From the NCBI GenBank assembly GCA_030770535.1, contig JASVEC010000023.1, positions 124,001-188,000 of the forward strand: 64,000 bases of DNA. Reading direction: 5' to 3'. The DNA comes from Batkoa obscura. Its lineage: Eukaryota > Entomophthoromycota > Entomophthoromycetes > Entomophthorales > Batkoaceae. Positions 1 through 12,447 of the stretch are shown in pieces. Under the pieces are notes generated by a model. That model searched no databases. It was not told the origin of the DNA and saw only the letters and a list, made by a program, of their open reading frames with translations. The number at the start of each line of letters is the position of its first letter. The stretch's first letter is position 1. Both the position numbers and the translations under genes were made by a program.

Positions 1-594
1 AGCTACTGCTTTATCTCTTAGATCATTCAAATATTTACTATATATCATTCTTCTACTTTTATTTAATATATATATATTATCTGATGAGTATTTACTATCG
101 TTATTTTTTTTATTAAATCTTGATGAAATAGTTGAATCATTTAGTAAATATTGTATGATAGTTTCAATTTGCTCATTAATTTTTTTTGTATTTTTAATAA
201 TAGGTTGTAATGTTGATATTTTATTATTATTACTTGTTTCTGAATAATCATATTGATTTCTATTTATATTAAACCCAAAACTCTTACATTCATCAAAAGA
301 ATATACTGAAGCTATAGTTGATAATAACGCTACTTGCTGACTTTTGTTTCCTGTTTCCCTTAAAGCACTAATTTTATACATTACTTGATTAAGTTTATTG
401 TTATCGATAGTAAACTTTGATAATATATCTTTTCTTTGTTTTGTTTTATTATAAAATTCCATAAACCTTGGGTTGTTATAAGTAGCTCTTAAAATTGATG
501 TAAATGAATTACAATGTTTATATTGTGTACTCCTCCCTATTGTATTGAAGTTTTCAAAAATTCCATTTCGAAGTTTAGTTATGAAAGTTTGCAT
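1..594 (-). CDS. Hypothetical protein, partial (runs off left edge)
   Basis: The reverse strand is open from an ATG at 592-594 to the left edge, 198 codons without a stop, so only the N-terminal part is in the window. The product starts MQTFITKLRNGIFENFNT and is rich in Asn, Lys, Ser and Ile. It has a helical stretch around residues 70-100 (QQVALLSTIASVYSFDECK) and a basic segment NKSRRMIYSKYL near residues 175-190. There is no signal peptide or membrane segment. I do not recognise it. The helical stretch plus the 'SRRMIYSKYL' segment is loosely like the N-terminal region of large uncharacterised, possibly transposon-linked families in AT-rich early fungi. That is a weak impression. The uninterrupted frame in such AT-rich DNA argues that it is real. 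Confidence 0.55.
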   Translation of the reverse strand, partial: MQTFITKLRNGIFENFNTIGRSTQYKHCNSFTSILRATYNNPRFMEFYNKTKQRKDILSKFTIDNNKLNQVMYKISALRETGNKSQQVALLSTIASVYSFDECKSFGFNINRNQYDYSETSNNNKISTLQPIIKNTKKINEQIETIIQYLLNDSTISSRFNKKNNDSKYSSDNIYILNKSRRMIYSKYLNDLRDKAVA

Positions 595-1217
595 TTTATT
601 TTTATTTCAACAAAAAATAAAGTCAAATAAAGTCAAATAACTGTGTTTATATAATTATGTATTTATATAATTATATAATCATATAGTTATATATTATATA
701 TTTGTTAAATATCTAACAGAATTAACATAAAATATATAGTTAGGAAAATTAGCTATTTAAGAAAAGGAAACAATTAAAATAAGTTTTAAATAGAGACATT
801 TAATTTTAGGCTTTCTAGATTTAACCGTTATATTGGACACAAACTTGAAATTTTAAATTTGGATTAATTTCTAAGTAGATTCTGAAACCAATTAGGACAG
901 CCCCATGTATTTAAGATCTAGTAGAAATTCAACTAACTTACAGTATGAGCTATAATAGAATGATTTAGAACTGTGTTTGGGTACTTTTGTTTTAATAAAA
1001 GATGTGATTTTAGAATTTTAAGCGAAGTTTTTAAAATATAAAATTTTTCAAAAATTGGATAAAATAATGAAACTAATTCAGACAACCCCATATATTTATA
1101 ATATTTTATAGAGATCAAAACATCAAAAATATGTATTTCATTTATGAAATTTTATTAAATGAAAATAGTTGATTTACCCACTTATAAACCAAATTAAAGG
1201 AACCACTATTATAGCCC
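595..1217. other. Intergenic, AT-rich, contains a diverged direct repeat
   Basis: No credible gene. It holds two diverged copies of a sequence ending in CAGMCAvCCCCATRTATTTA, listed separately. The short open frames across them look like chance. Confidence 0.6.
847..1097. repeat. Pair of diverged direct repeats ending ..CCCCAT
   Basis: About 847-915 and 1039-1097 align: ATTGGAT... GAAACYAATT then cAGACAaCCCCATrTATTTA, in the same orientation and about 190 bp apart. A third related stretch (ACCAATTCAGATACCTCCCAT) lies near 18496-18518. Reversed, the end reads TATGGGGTTGT, close to the terminus of the abundant 100-bp MITE family, so this may be a distant second family. Boundaries are uncertain. 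Confidence 0.35.
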
Positions 1218-4577
<3,360 letters not shown>

Positions 4578-4931
4578 AGTTTAATTCTTTAAAACAAATG
4601 TCAATTTAAAATACAAAGCAGAAAAATAAAAATTTTAATTAAAAAGTTTCTCTTTTCATTTAGATTGCTTGGTTTTATACCTTCTTTTTTAACTTGTTTT
4701 TATTACCAAGCATCAAAATCTATCAATTTTCTTGCTATTTATAGGTCAAATCCTTTGTTAGTCACGTATTTACATCATCAGTTGTAAATGCTTAAAATAT
4801 ACCCCTATATTATTTTAATTGAATTACTATTAGTAATAGATATGCTACTGTGGCCATTTTAATTGGATCAGGATACATTTGAAAGTGTTATAATGCTCCT
4901 ATTAAAATAATTTAAATGCAAACTTTCATAT

Positions 4932-5020
4932 ATAATTTGATGGCTTCATAAACTAAAATACTGCTATTTGATTAGTACAACTTTGATCAAATAGTAATGT
5001 TTATGAAACCATCAGATTAT
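4932..5020. repeat. Hairpin-forming inverted repeat, 22-bp arms
   Basis: The arm 4932-4953 (ATAATTTGATGGCTTCATAAAC) pairs with 4999-5020 (GTTTATGAAACCATCAGATTAT) with two mismatches. A second, inner pair CTATTTGAT / ATCAAATAG lies in the loop. Flanking DNA gives no clear target duplication. It is probably a short fold-back transposon remnant. Confidence 0.6.
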
Positions 5021-5051
5021 CAAATCACAAAAAAATTCACATTTGTTACAG

Positions 5052-5438
5052 GGTTATTGTCACATAACGGCTATGGCAAGAAAAGAATTCCAACAAGCTA
5101 GTGAACAAACTTTATCAATAATTTTCAAAGTGAGCAGATTGAAAATATTACTAAGTCATTCGAAATGTTCCAGTATAAACTTATGGATACTAAAAATGGT
5201 TAATTATAGGTTGCAGTATCATTGAAGAATTTAGATTAAAATATTTTCATTTTTTGGTTTTAGAAAAGTTTACTATTACAACTAAAAATTGATACTTTTT
5301 TATGTGCACGAATTTTTACTGAACGTTTGAACAACCTAATAATATATTTGAAATTTTGCTCACTTTGTTCAAAATTATTGTCGAAACTTTAGCTTGTTGA
5401 ATTGTTTTCTTACTATAGCTGTGATATGATAAAAATCC
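5052..5438. mobile_element. Fold-back element with about 130-bp inverted arms
   Basis: Reverse-complementing about 5052-5185 gives a sequence that aligns with about 5307-5438 along its whole length with scattered substitutions and short indels. Shared blocks include TGCTCACTTTG, AAAATTATTG, TAGCTTGTTG and CTATAGC/CCATAGC. A unique centre of about 120 bp separates the arms. There is no transposase frame, so this looks like a non-autonomous long-TIR (MITE or fold-back) copy that has diverged for some time. It is unrelated to the abundant 100-bp family. Confidence 0.55.
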
Positions 5439-5940
5439 ATATTTCAATAGCACTATAGCTAATAAATTGTAAGAATATCATACTAGGCTGCATCTTAAAA
5501 TCGGCATTATATTAATTTATAGTTATAACTATAACCATAAATAATAAGTCAAAAAACGTCAATTATTGAACACCACTTTTAACAGTAAAATATAATATTT
5601 ATAGAAATAACTGTAAATCTGGTTTATAGAATAAAGAATTTTGTTATAAAACAATAGTTTGAAAAACACTTTTATCGTAAATTCAAAGGATTTAGAATAT
5701 TTTTACACTCTCAAGAGCTAAATAGTTACAACTAGAATAAAATGCTTGTATTTAAAATATATTTTTAACTTGTATAATAATTAGCAAAACGAAGCCATAC
5801 AGGTATGGAAAATGTAAATGATTTTTAAAGAATTAAAATTGAAATTTAAATGAATTTTTATCACATAATAAATAAATTATAAAAATACTTAAATAAAGCT
5901 GTATCACTTAGTTTAAAAACATTCGCAAATTGTTTATTCA

Positions 5941-6993
5941 TTAACAGTATGGAGGTAAAGGTAGTAATCCATTTAAAGGTAACAAATGCATAGCTGCCGA
6001 TACTGGAAAATTTTCTTTATAACCACAGTTTGGATCCTCATCATACTCTTGACTACATTCAATTAACTCAGTTCTACCTAACCCAATATACCTTTCATGA
6101 ATTTCTGGTGCCGCATGAACATAGCCTCCGGATCTTGGTGGAAGATGGGGAACAACATCATTTCTATTAGAGTACCTGGTTATTGGTACGTCTAACTCTG
6201 CAATAAATTGGGCGAATGCTTCATTCCCTGGACGAGGAGAAGCATAGGCATATGCTTCAATCTTCCTTTGGTCATTTTTTGATCTAAGAAGAGAAACCCA
6301 ATCTGGAAGCGAAATTGTTGCGGTTGAGGCTCCTAAACTATAACCAGTTATATGTAATGTAAAATCCTTGTATTTAGGATTATCAAGTAATTCGACAACT
6401 GAATTGCGTACAGAAAAGTAATTGGAAAGATAATTAGAATAGAACCCATGGTGTACTTTTACACCTTGTTTTGCAGATGGTAGATCGATCATAGGATATT
6501 CAAAATTAGTAACCCAGTTTTGAGCAGTTAAGGAGGCACGGTAAGAAACAAGGATTAATTTATCTTGTTCATCAGTAGCAACAGTTACTAATGAATCGAA
6601 GTCATCGTTTTGAAATATTTTGATATTCGTGAAAGTCTTTTTACAAAGACATTCTTGATTAAGAATTTTTTCTGCTGGGCATACAGAAATTAATGAGCGA
6701 GCTAAATTTTTACGAACATCTTCGATAGTACCACGCTTAACGTTTCTTGGCGAAGCTAATTTTTTTGGTGGCAGTTTTACAAATAATTTGTACAGGTCTT
6801 GAATAATGGAAGGCACAAATAAGTCTTTTAAAAACTTAACTATGTCATCCTTTAAAAAGTTACTGTCCTTAACTGCAAGAGAACGTGTATCAGCAACTAC
6901 TGAAGATAGCGATTCATTTTCAGTAATGTTTTTGTATGAAGCAACAGTGGATACACCTAAAACAAATGCGAATAATTTAATGATTTTTACCAT
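5941..6993 (-). CDS. Secreted class-3 (Rhizomucor-type) lipase
   Basis: Single-exon gene, 350 residues. Predicted to hydrolyse acylglycerols outside the cell or in the secretory path. A hydrophobic leader (MVKIIKLFAFVLGVSTVAS) is a likely signal peptide, followed by a propeptide-like region with a basic patch near residue 86 (NVKRGT). The alpha/beta-hydrolase fold shows VHHGFYSNY (about 180-188), the nucleophile elbow TGYSLGAS with Ser219, AYASPRPGNEAFA (250-262), and NRNDVVPHLPP with Asp279 as the probable acid. The third triad member is probably His336 (AAMHLLP). Ser, Asp and the oxyanion region are typical of PF01764. Several Cys in the C-terminal third suggest disulfides. Fungal extracellular lipases of this type are 290-390 residues, so the gene appears complete. 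Confidence 0.9.
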   Translation of the reverse strand: MVKIIKLFAFVLGVSTVASYKNITENESLSSVVADTRSLAVKDSNFLKDDIVKFLKDLFVPSIIQDLYKLFVKLPPKKLASPRNVKRGTIEDVRKNLARSLISVCPAEKILNQECLCKKTFTNIKIFQNDDFDSLVTVATDEQDKLILVSYRASLTAQNWVTNFEYPMIDLPSAKQGVKVHHGFYSNYLSNYFSVRNSVVELLDNPKYKDFTLHITGYSLGASTATISLPDWVSLLRSKNDQRKIEAYAYASPRPGNEAFAQFIAELDVPITRYSNRNDVVPHLPPRSGGYVHAAPEIHERYIGLGRTELIECSQEYDEDPNCGYKENFPVSAAMHLLPLNGLLPLPPYC

Positions 6994-7644
6994 TGTAGTT
7001 TGTTTTCAAAAGTAGATTTGGACTATTGTTACATTTATATACTTCTGGGGATTTTTAATAAATAATAGCAATGGTTCCTATTCTATAACACAGTACAATG
7101 ACATAGATCTGATAAATCCCATGACCATTGTATTATTTTTTATTAGAAATTATAGCTAAAATAGTAAATAATTTTAGCTATCAAAATTAATTAGAGCAAT
7201 TAAATCAGGGATATAAATGAATTTAGAGCTGTCGAATTTTTGTGAGAACTTTGAATTACGAAGGTGGGAAATTAAGTTCCTCAATACAATAACGAGGAAA
7301 AAGGGATGACTAAAAGCTCATTGAATGACTTATAATATAGTCTTAATAAAGCTATAAAAAACACAAATAGGGCATCGAATAAAGCCTTATTTTGAAAGAG
7401 TAGAAAAAGGTATAGGGATATATTTTTTCTGTTTAAGATTTTACTAACGATTTTATCACTCAAGTAGTGCTTGAAAGGCGGAAAAAATGATGAGACCAAA
7501 AAACGCAATGATAAAAATAATAGATCAAATGATAGAAGATTTAATTTAGCGCCAAGTAATAGTGTATTTGGAATTATTTATAACTAAATAGAAAAATATA
7601 TCAATTGTTAATTCATTTCAAAACTTTATTGATATGATACAAAT
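6994..7644. other. Intergenic with one MITE copy
   Basis: Separates the 5' end of the lipase gene from the 3' end of the Hsp31 gene. The only recognisable content is the MITE at 7411-7509. A 75-codon reverse open frame here is a by-product of that element. Confidence 0.6.
7411..7509 (-). mobile_element. 100-bp MITE family, degenerate copy
   Basis: Reverse orientation: TATAGGGATATATTTTTTCTG, then AGATTTTACTAACGATTTT, core CAAGTAGTGCTTGAAAGG, then a diverged left end ..CCAAAAAACGCA. Orientation is defined by the plus consensus core AAGCGCTATTTGAGTGGAAA. Confidence 0.75.
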
Positions 7645-8370
7645 TTAAGAATCAAATGCCTTAATAGCAGCGATTGCAGTAGATTGAGCACTTGCAGGAT
7701 TAGCTCCAGTAACTACCTTACCATCAGTAATATTAAAGTCAGCAAATGGAGTAGGAGGAGGGACATAGGTAGCATTGACACTAGCAGCACCATCTTCAAT
7801 AGTTGGAACATTAGCTTTCTTAATTGCATCCAATAAGTTTAATACAACTTCACCTTCAGTAGTAAATCCAGTGACTTTTTTTCCTGAAATAATTGGTTTT
7901 CCATTCTTATCTTTAATTCCAGGAAGAATGGCTGGCCCATGACAAACAGCTGAAACTACACCACCTCGAGCATAGATATCTTCTGCGATTTCTTGTAAAC
8001 CACGAGCCTTAGGGTAATCCCATAAAGTAGCATGTCCAGCAGAAGCAAAGAATAAACCATATTGAGATTTGTCTAAATCAGAGGCTTTATGAAGATGCTT
8101 GTTAAGCTTAACATTAAAGGAATGATTAGGATCATTATAAATCTTAAGGTCATCTCCGCTTAAAAAGTCTTTATCTAAAGAATGCTCATCCATTCCATAA
8201 GTTCCAGTTTCAGAAGCTAGATCTACTTCAAAACCAGCTTTGACTAACTCTTCGTAAGGATGTAAAGCTTCAGTATAAAATAACCCAGTTTTGCCACCAT
8301 CTTCGTATAATTCAATGTTACAACTAGTAATTGCAATGATAGCTTTTCTTGGTAACTGTGAAGAAGACAT
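7645..8370 (-). CDS. Hsp31-type DJ-1/PfpI glyoxalase
   Basis: Single exon, 241 residues, from ATG at 8370. Members of this branch convert methylglyoxal to D-lactate without glutathione and act as stress chaperones or deglycases in the cytosol. The triad is visible: Glu34 in YTEALHPYE, Cys143 in the nucleophile elbow SAVCHGPA, and His144 next to it. These match E30/C138/H139 of yeast Hsp31. GLFFASAGHATLWDYP (105-120) is the family's conserved cap segment, and the tail KVVTGANPASAQSTA is also typical. Length equals yeast Hsp31 (237). It lies tail-to-head with the lipase gene on the same strand. Complete and probably functional. Confidence 0.92.
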   Translation of the reverse strand: MSSSQLPRKAIIAITSCNIELYEDGGKTGLFYTEALHPYEELVKAGFEVDLASETGTYGMDEHSLDKDFLSGDDLKIYNDPNHSFNVKLNKHLHKASDLDKSQYGLFFASAGHATLWDYPKARGLQEIAEDIYARGGVVSAVCHGPAILPGIKDKNGKPIISGKKVTGFTTEGEVVLNLLDAIKKANVPTIEDGAASVNATYVPPPTPFADFNITDGKVVTGANPASAQSTAIAAIKAFDS

Positions 8371-8885
8371 GTTGTAAATCGATGGTTGTAAATTTAATAT
8401 ACAATAAACTTGAATTGTTTTTATAATTGCTTGTACAATTTTTCTTGGTATTTATACTTTTTTAAAATTACGTAAGCTTGACTATGTTGAAAGTTAATTA
8501 GTAATAAATTTTATAAATTTGAACTTCAACTTAACGTAATATAAAAGCTAAACTTCAGTATTTCATAAAATATTATTAAATTATGCAATTTAATACAGAA
8601 TTTTCAGTCAATTGACTATCCATTTATAACATAGTTAAAATAAGCAATAAAGTGCATACAATAATTTGATTGTTAAATCTTGGTTAAGAATTAATAGTAA
8701 TTTTGATATATACCTGCTATATTTCTGTACTATTCGATAAAGTGAAATAATATTATTTATTAGAGAATTTTGTTTAAAACTATATAATTTAAATAACTAT
8801 TTCAAGCCCAACTTTTTATTTAAAAATAGGAACTTGATTCTAAATAGTTTTTCAATGTTAGCAATAGAGTTATAAAAATATGAAG

Positions 8886-8991
8886 ATATGGTGATGTATT
8901 TTTCTGTCTAAAAATTTTACTGATAACCTTTCCATTCAAATAGCGACTAAAAATAGAAAAAGTGATGAAACCAAAAAAACATCCACACATA
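8886..8991 (-). mobile_element. 100-bp MITE family copy
   Basis: TATGGTGATGTATTTTTCTG at the left, reverse core TCCATTCAAATAGCGACTAA, and AACATCCACACATA at the right. The element is complete but diverged. It lies 58 bp from the oppositely oriented copy at 9049. Confidence 0.8.
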
Positions 8992-9048
8992 CTCACTCTA
9001 TTTTCAGAAATTAAAAAAATAATTAAGCTTTTAATTAATACCTTATAA

Positions 9049-9152
9049 TATAGGAATGTTCTTTTTGGTTTCATCACTTTCTCTATTTCTAAGCACTATT
9101 TGAGCGGAAAGATTATTAGTAAGATTCTTAAATACAAAAATACACTCCCATA
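9049..9152 (+). mobile_element. 100-bp MITE family copy
   Basis: TATAGGAATGTTCTTTTTGG at the left, core AAGCACTATTTGAGCGGAAA, AGTAAGATTCTTAAATAC, and ACACTCCCATA at the right. The right end carries the variant ACTCCCAT rather than ATCCCCAT, so the two ends may have been exchanged by recombination with a neighbour. Confidence 0.85.
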
Positions 9153-10315
9153 TACTTTTAAATAAGCTTTTTATTTTTTATTGTCATTCACTATGCGTTA
9201 TTTTAAGTCTCTTCACTATTCTACTAAAAAGATTAATAGACGTTATTAGTTGAAAGTAGATATTTGGTAAAAAGCAAAAATTAGTTTAGCATTGCAATAT
9301 ATGCCCTTATTGTGATAGATTTGTCCAAAATAGTAAAAAGTTTATGTAAAGACTAAAGATTCAATAATTTAATGGTAGAATATTTGATCTTGGTTGATTT
9401 TTCATACTTTAAAAAATACATGAACGCATGTATATTTGAATTCATCTTAAAATCTCTTATATAATGTTTAAAAGCACACCTCTTATTCATGAGTATTATA
9501 TTAGTGAACTAAATGCCAATAATGAATTTATGCTTGTGACAATTCGAATATTTAATAAACAGTTTAATTTTAATGTCATCATTAAATTAATAAAATCGTA
9601 AAATCGTTTTTAGAAATATTACTTTTTTTGGTCCAAAACTAATTCTGGTTGATTTCAAACTGTTGTCATATTTTTTATATTAAGTGTAAAACTAGACATT
9701 TTCAATTTTATATTTGCTAAATTTAATCATAGCAACTTCCTGTTTTTGTTTTCAACATAAAGTCGAAAGTGCCCAATTATACAAGGACTGCTATTTATAA
9801 GTATTTTTTAAACAATATTGTACAACAATGTGTAGATGTCGAATATAAAAATTGAGCTTTGAAACTAACGCCAAGTTTAGGAAAATTCGCTAATTTTTTT
9901 ACGTACAGTTTTATACATTCTGATGTATGTAGAGTCATTTTATCAATACTACTCAGAAATGTTCAGAAACCTTTGAAAAACTCATGGCAATAGAACTTTA
10001 GTTAAATTTCAGCGAAATTTTTCAAACTTTTGTATTAAATTTTGGCCTAGGTCTTTATTTTCAAACAAACAATCAAGGAGTTTAGATTGAAGTAGATGTA
10101 GAAGTTTAAGCATGAATTTGCAGTGACTAACAATATTTTTTATAACCAATAATCTGTATCATTATACATATTTATAGTTTAATACCTAAACTTCTGTTTT
10201 AAAATGTGCAGCTAATCGTCATTCATTTGTACTTAAGCAGCTGTAAATGTATTATTACACCACTTATAAAACCCTACCTTTTTATTAGTAACTTACAGCC
10301 ATTCAAGCTCCAACA

Positions 10316-10419
10316 TATGGGGATATATTTTTTTATTTAAGAATTTTACTAATAACCTTTCCACTCAAATAGCGCTTAAAAAGTGGAAAAGTAATGAAAT
10401 AAAAAAAAACACTCCCATA
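10316..10419 (-). mobile_element. 100-bp MITE family copy
   Basis: TATGGGGATATATTTTTTTA at the left, GAATTTTACTAATAACCTTT, reverse core CCACTCAAATAGCGCTTAAA, and AACACTCCCATA at the right. Flanks read AACA..TGTT around TA, consistent with a TA target. Well preserved. Confidence 0.9.
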
Positions 10420-12411
10420 TGTTTTTTTATCTGGTTTTAACACAGTATAGCCATCCTAGTATGGAGTAACGCTAAACATGTTTACATAAGATGCTTGATT
10501 ATTAACTTAGGAATTAGCTCTGCTCAAAATGATAAGTTGTATTTTATTTACATAAAATGAATAGCTAGTCAACACATAGTTGAACTTAATAATTATATCT
10601 TGTACTTTTTCTATTTAGTAAAGTACTATTCTTGGCTAAAAAAATTCAAACTTGGTATAACTCTTTTTAATAAGATAACCATGAATACTAAAATGCTTAT
10701 TTATTAATTCAAAGTACCTTACTCAGGCTTTTAGAAGGTTATTTTAAAAATAAAAATAAAAATATAAAAGTAAAAATCAATTATTAGAAAGGACTCAATT
10801 TGTATTTAAAATATAAAGCTAAATCAAATTAGTAAACAAATGCCTTTATTATTAAAGCAAATAGTATCTTATCAAAACACGCATAGGTTATCTTAAACAA
10901 ACTATTTTAACATAAAACATAACAAGGTTTTAATTTTATCCACTTTTTTAAAAAGTCAATAAAACAACTAAGTGGTTTTCTAACAAAATAAATTAACCCA
11001 TCAAGCGCATATGTATATTTACACTATACCCAAAAGTAGCTTCTAATCAATAGAGCTATAAATTTTATTAAATCAATTAATGACTAAATATTAACTATTG
11101 GCTATGAAATATATAGCAACGCTGTTAACACAAAAAGTCAACCTTTAAGCGCCTTCTTCAAAAATTCAGAGATGCTTGAGGGATTAATAGTTTGAGCTTG
11201 ACTATGTTTAGAATAAAATCATTCAAGATTGATTTCTCATGGTTACAAAATATTATCTCTTCCATATATCCTGTTGCAAAAAGAGAATAGATTTGTAGAA
11301 TTTTTCGAATTAAAGTAACAGGCTGCAACAGTAGGAGCTACTTTTTACAATGTTATTACTGTTTTTCCCAAAAAAATTCCAGCAGGATTAATTCTGCCAT
11401 GAAAAATTGATTTTAGAAAGTTAGCTCCTTATTAAAAGCTTAAGAATTGGATTTACTATTTAGCCAAACCACTACTTTTTATATGATTGAATTTTTGCAA
11501 TAGGGTCATATCAGAAAACTTGGGAAAAAAATAATTGTTTAAAATTTTGTTCATAGCACTCACTTGTGATAAAAATTGTTTAAAAAGTTTACATTTTAGT
11601 TTGAGCTTAATTTTTGTTTTTCTAGATTTTGAAATTAAGCTAATAGTCGATGATACTTTATTTTATATTTCAATAGTAACTCCTTTAATATACCTTTTAT
11701 AGCTGCTACAGACTTGTTAATATATTTGAAAATAAGCAGATAATTTTATTAAAATGCCAATATATTTTTAAGTTTAATTTTATAATTTTTATAGTGCTAT
11801 AGTTTTTTATAAAATATATAGCAAACTAAATGTTAAGGATTTCTGTAAGCTTCTTTTTTTAAATAAACCTTAACCATAAAGACTACAGAATTAAATAAAA
11901 AGTGTAACTCTTGGTTTAAAATTTTGATATTTACAGTTAAAAGCCCAAACAAAAAAATAGAGCAGTTAAAAAAGCGGTAATTTGTTTATTTAAATAGCTT
12001 TGTTTTTATTTTTAGACTTTTTTCTAAAGATAATTAAATGGTATTTTATTATTGTCAATATAAAATTAAAATTAGATTGTTTTATTAAGACATTATGAAA
12101 TACTAGCTAAAGCTATTTATTGAAAATTAAGTTTATTAAATATTTTTATAAAACTTGATTTCTATTACAGCGAATAATATGTTTGCCATCTTTTTTGCCC
12201 AAAAAGAAAGAAAATACATGGAACACCTAACGTAATGACTCTATAATATATAATTTATTTAAATAAATGATAGTATAATATTAGTACTATGAATATTCGT
12301 TTAATGTTTGAAATCAAATTTTTCATAATTTTCTATTATCTGTTTCAAATAATATTAAAGTCATTCTAAAATAAAGCTTTATGTCATATACTATTAAATA
12401 AAAGAGCCCTT

Positions 12412-12447
12412 TAATTTTATTTTATTTTATTTTATTTTATTTTATTT
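12412..12447. repeat. (TTTTA)n microsatellite
   Basis: About seven tandem TTTTA units immediately downstream of the ABC pseudogene's 3' end. Confidence 0.85.

Larger units (their letters stand above)
4578..5940. other. Intergenic with two inverted-repeat structures
   Basis: No gene seen between the SERCA start and the lipase stop. The stretch contains a hairpin (4932-5020) and a long fold-back element (5052-5438), listed separately. The 60-codon open frame inside the fold-back has no support. The rest is AT-rich. Confidence 0.6.

Noticed and set aside
5043-5225. 60-codon forward frame
   Set aside because: It covers one arm of the fold-back element; the matching arm is not open in the corresponding frame.
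7281-7508. 75-codon reverse frame
   Set aside because: Mostly MITE sequence; chance frame.
11160-11420. Old decayed coding sequence in the gene desert
   Set aside because: Some codon-like text appears in several frames, but none is continuous and no family pattern could be recognised.
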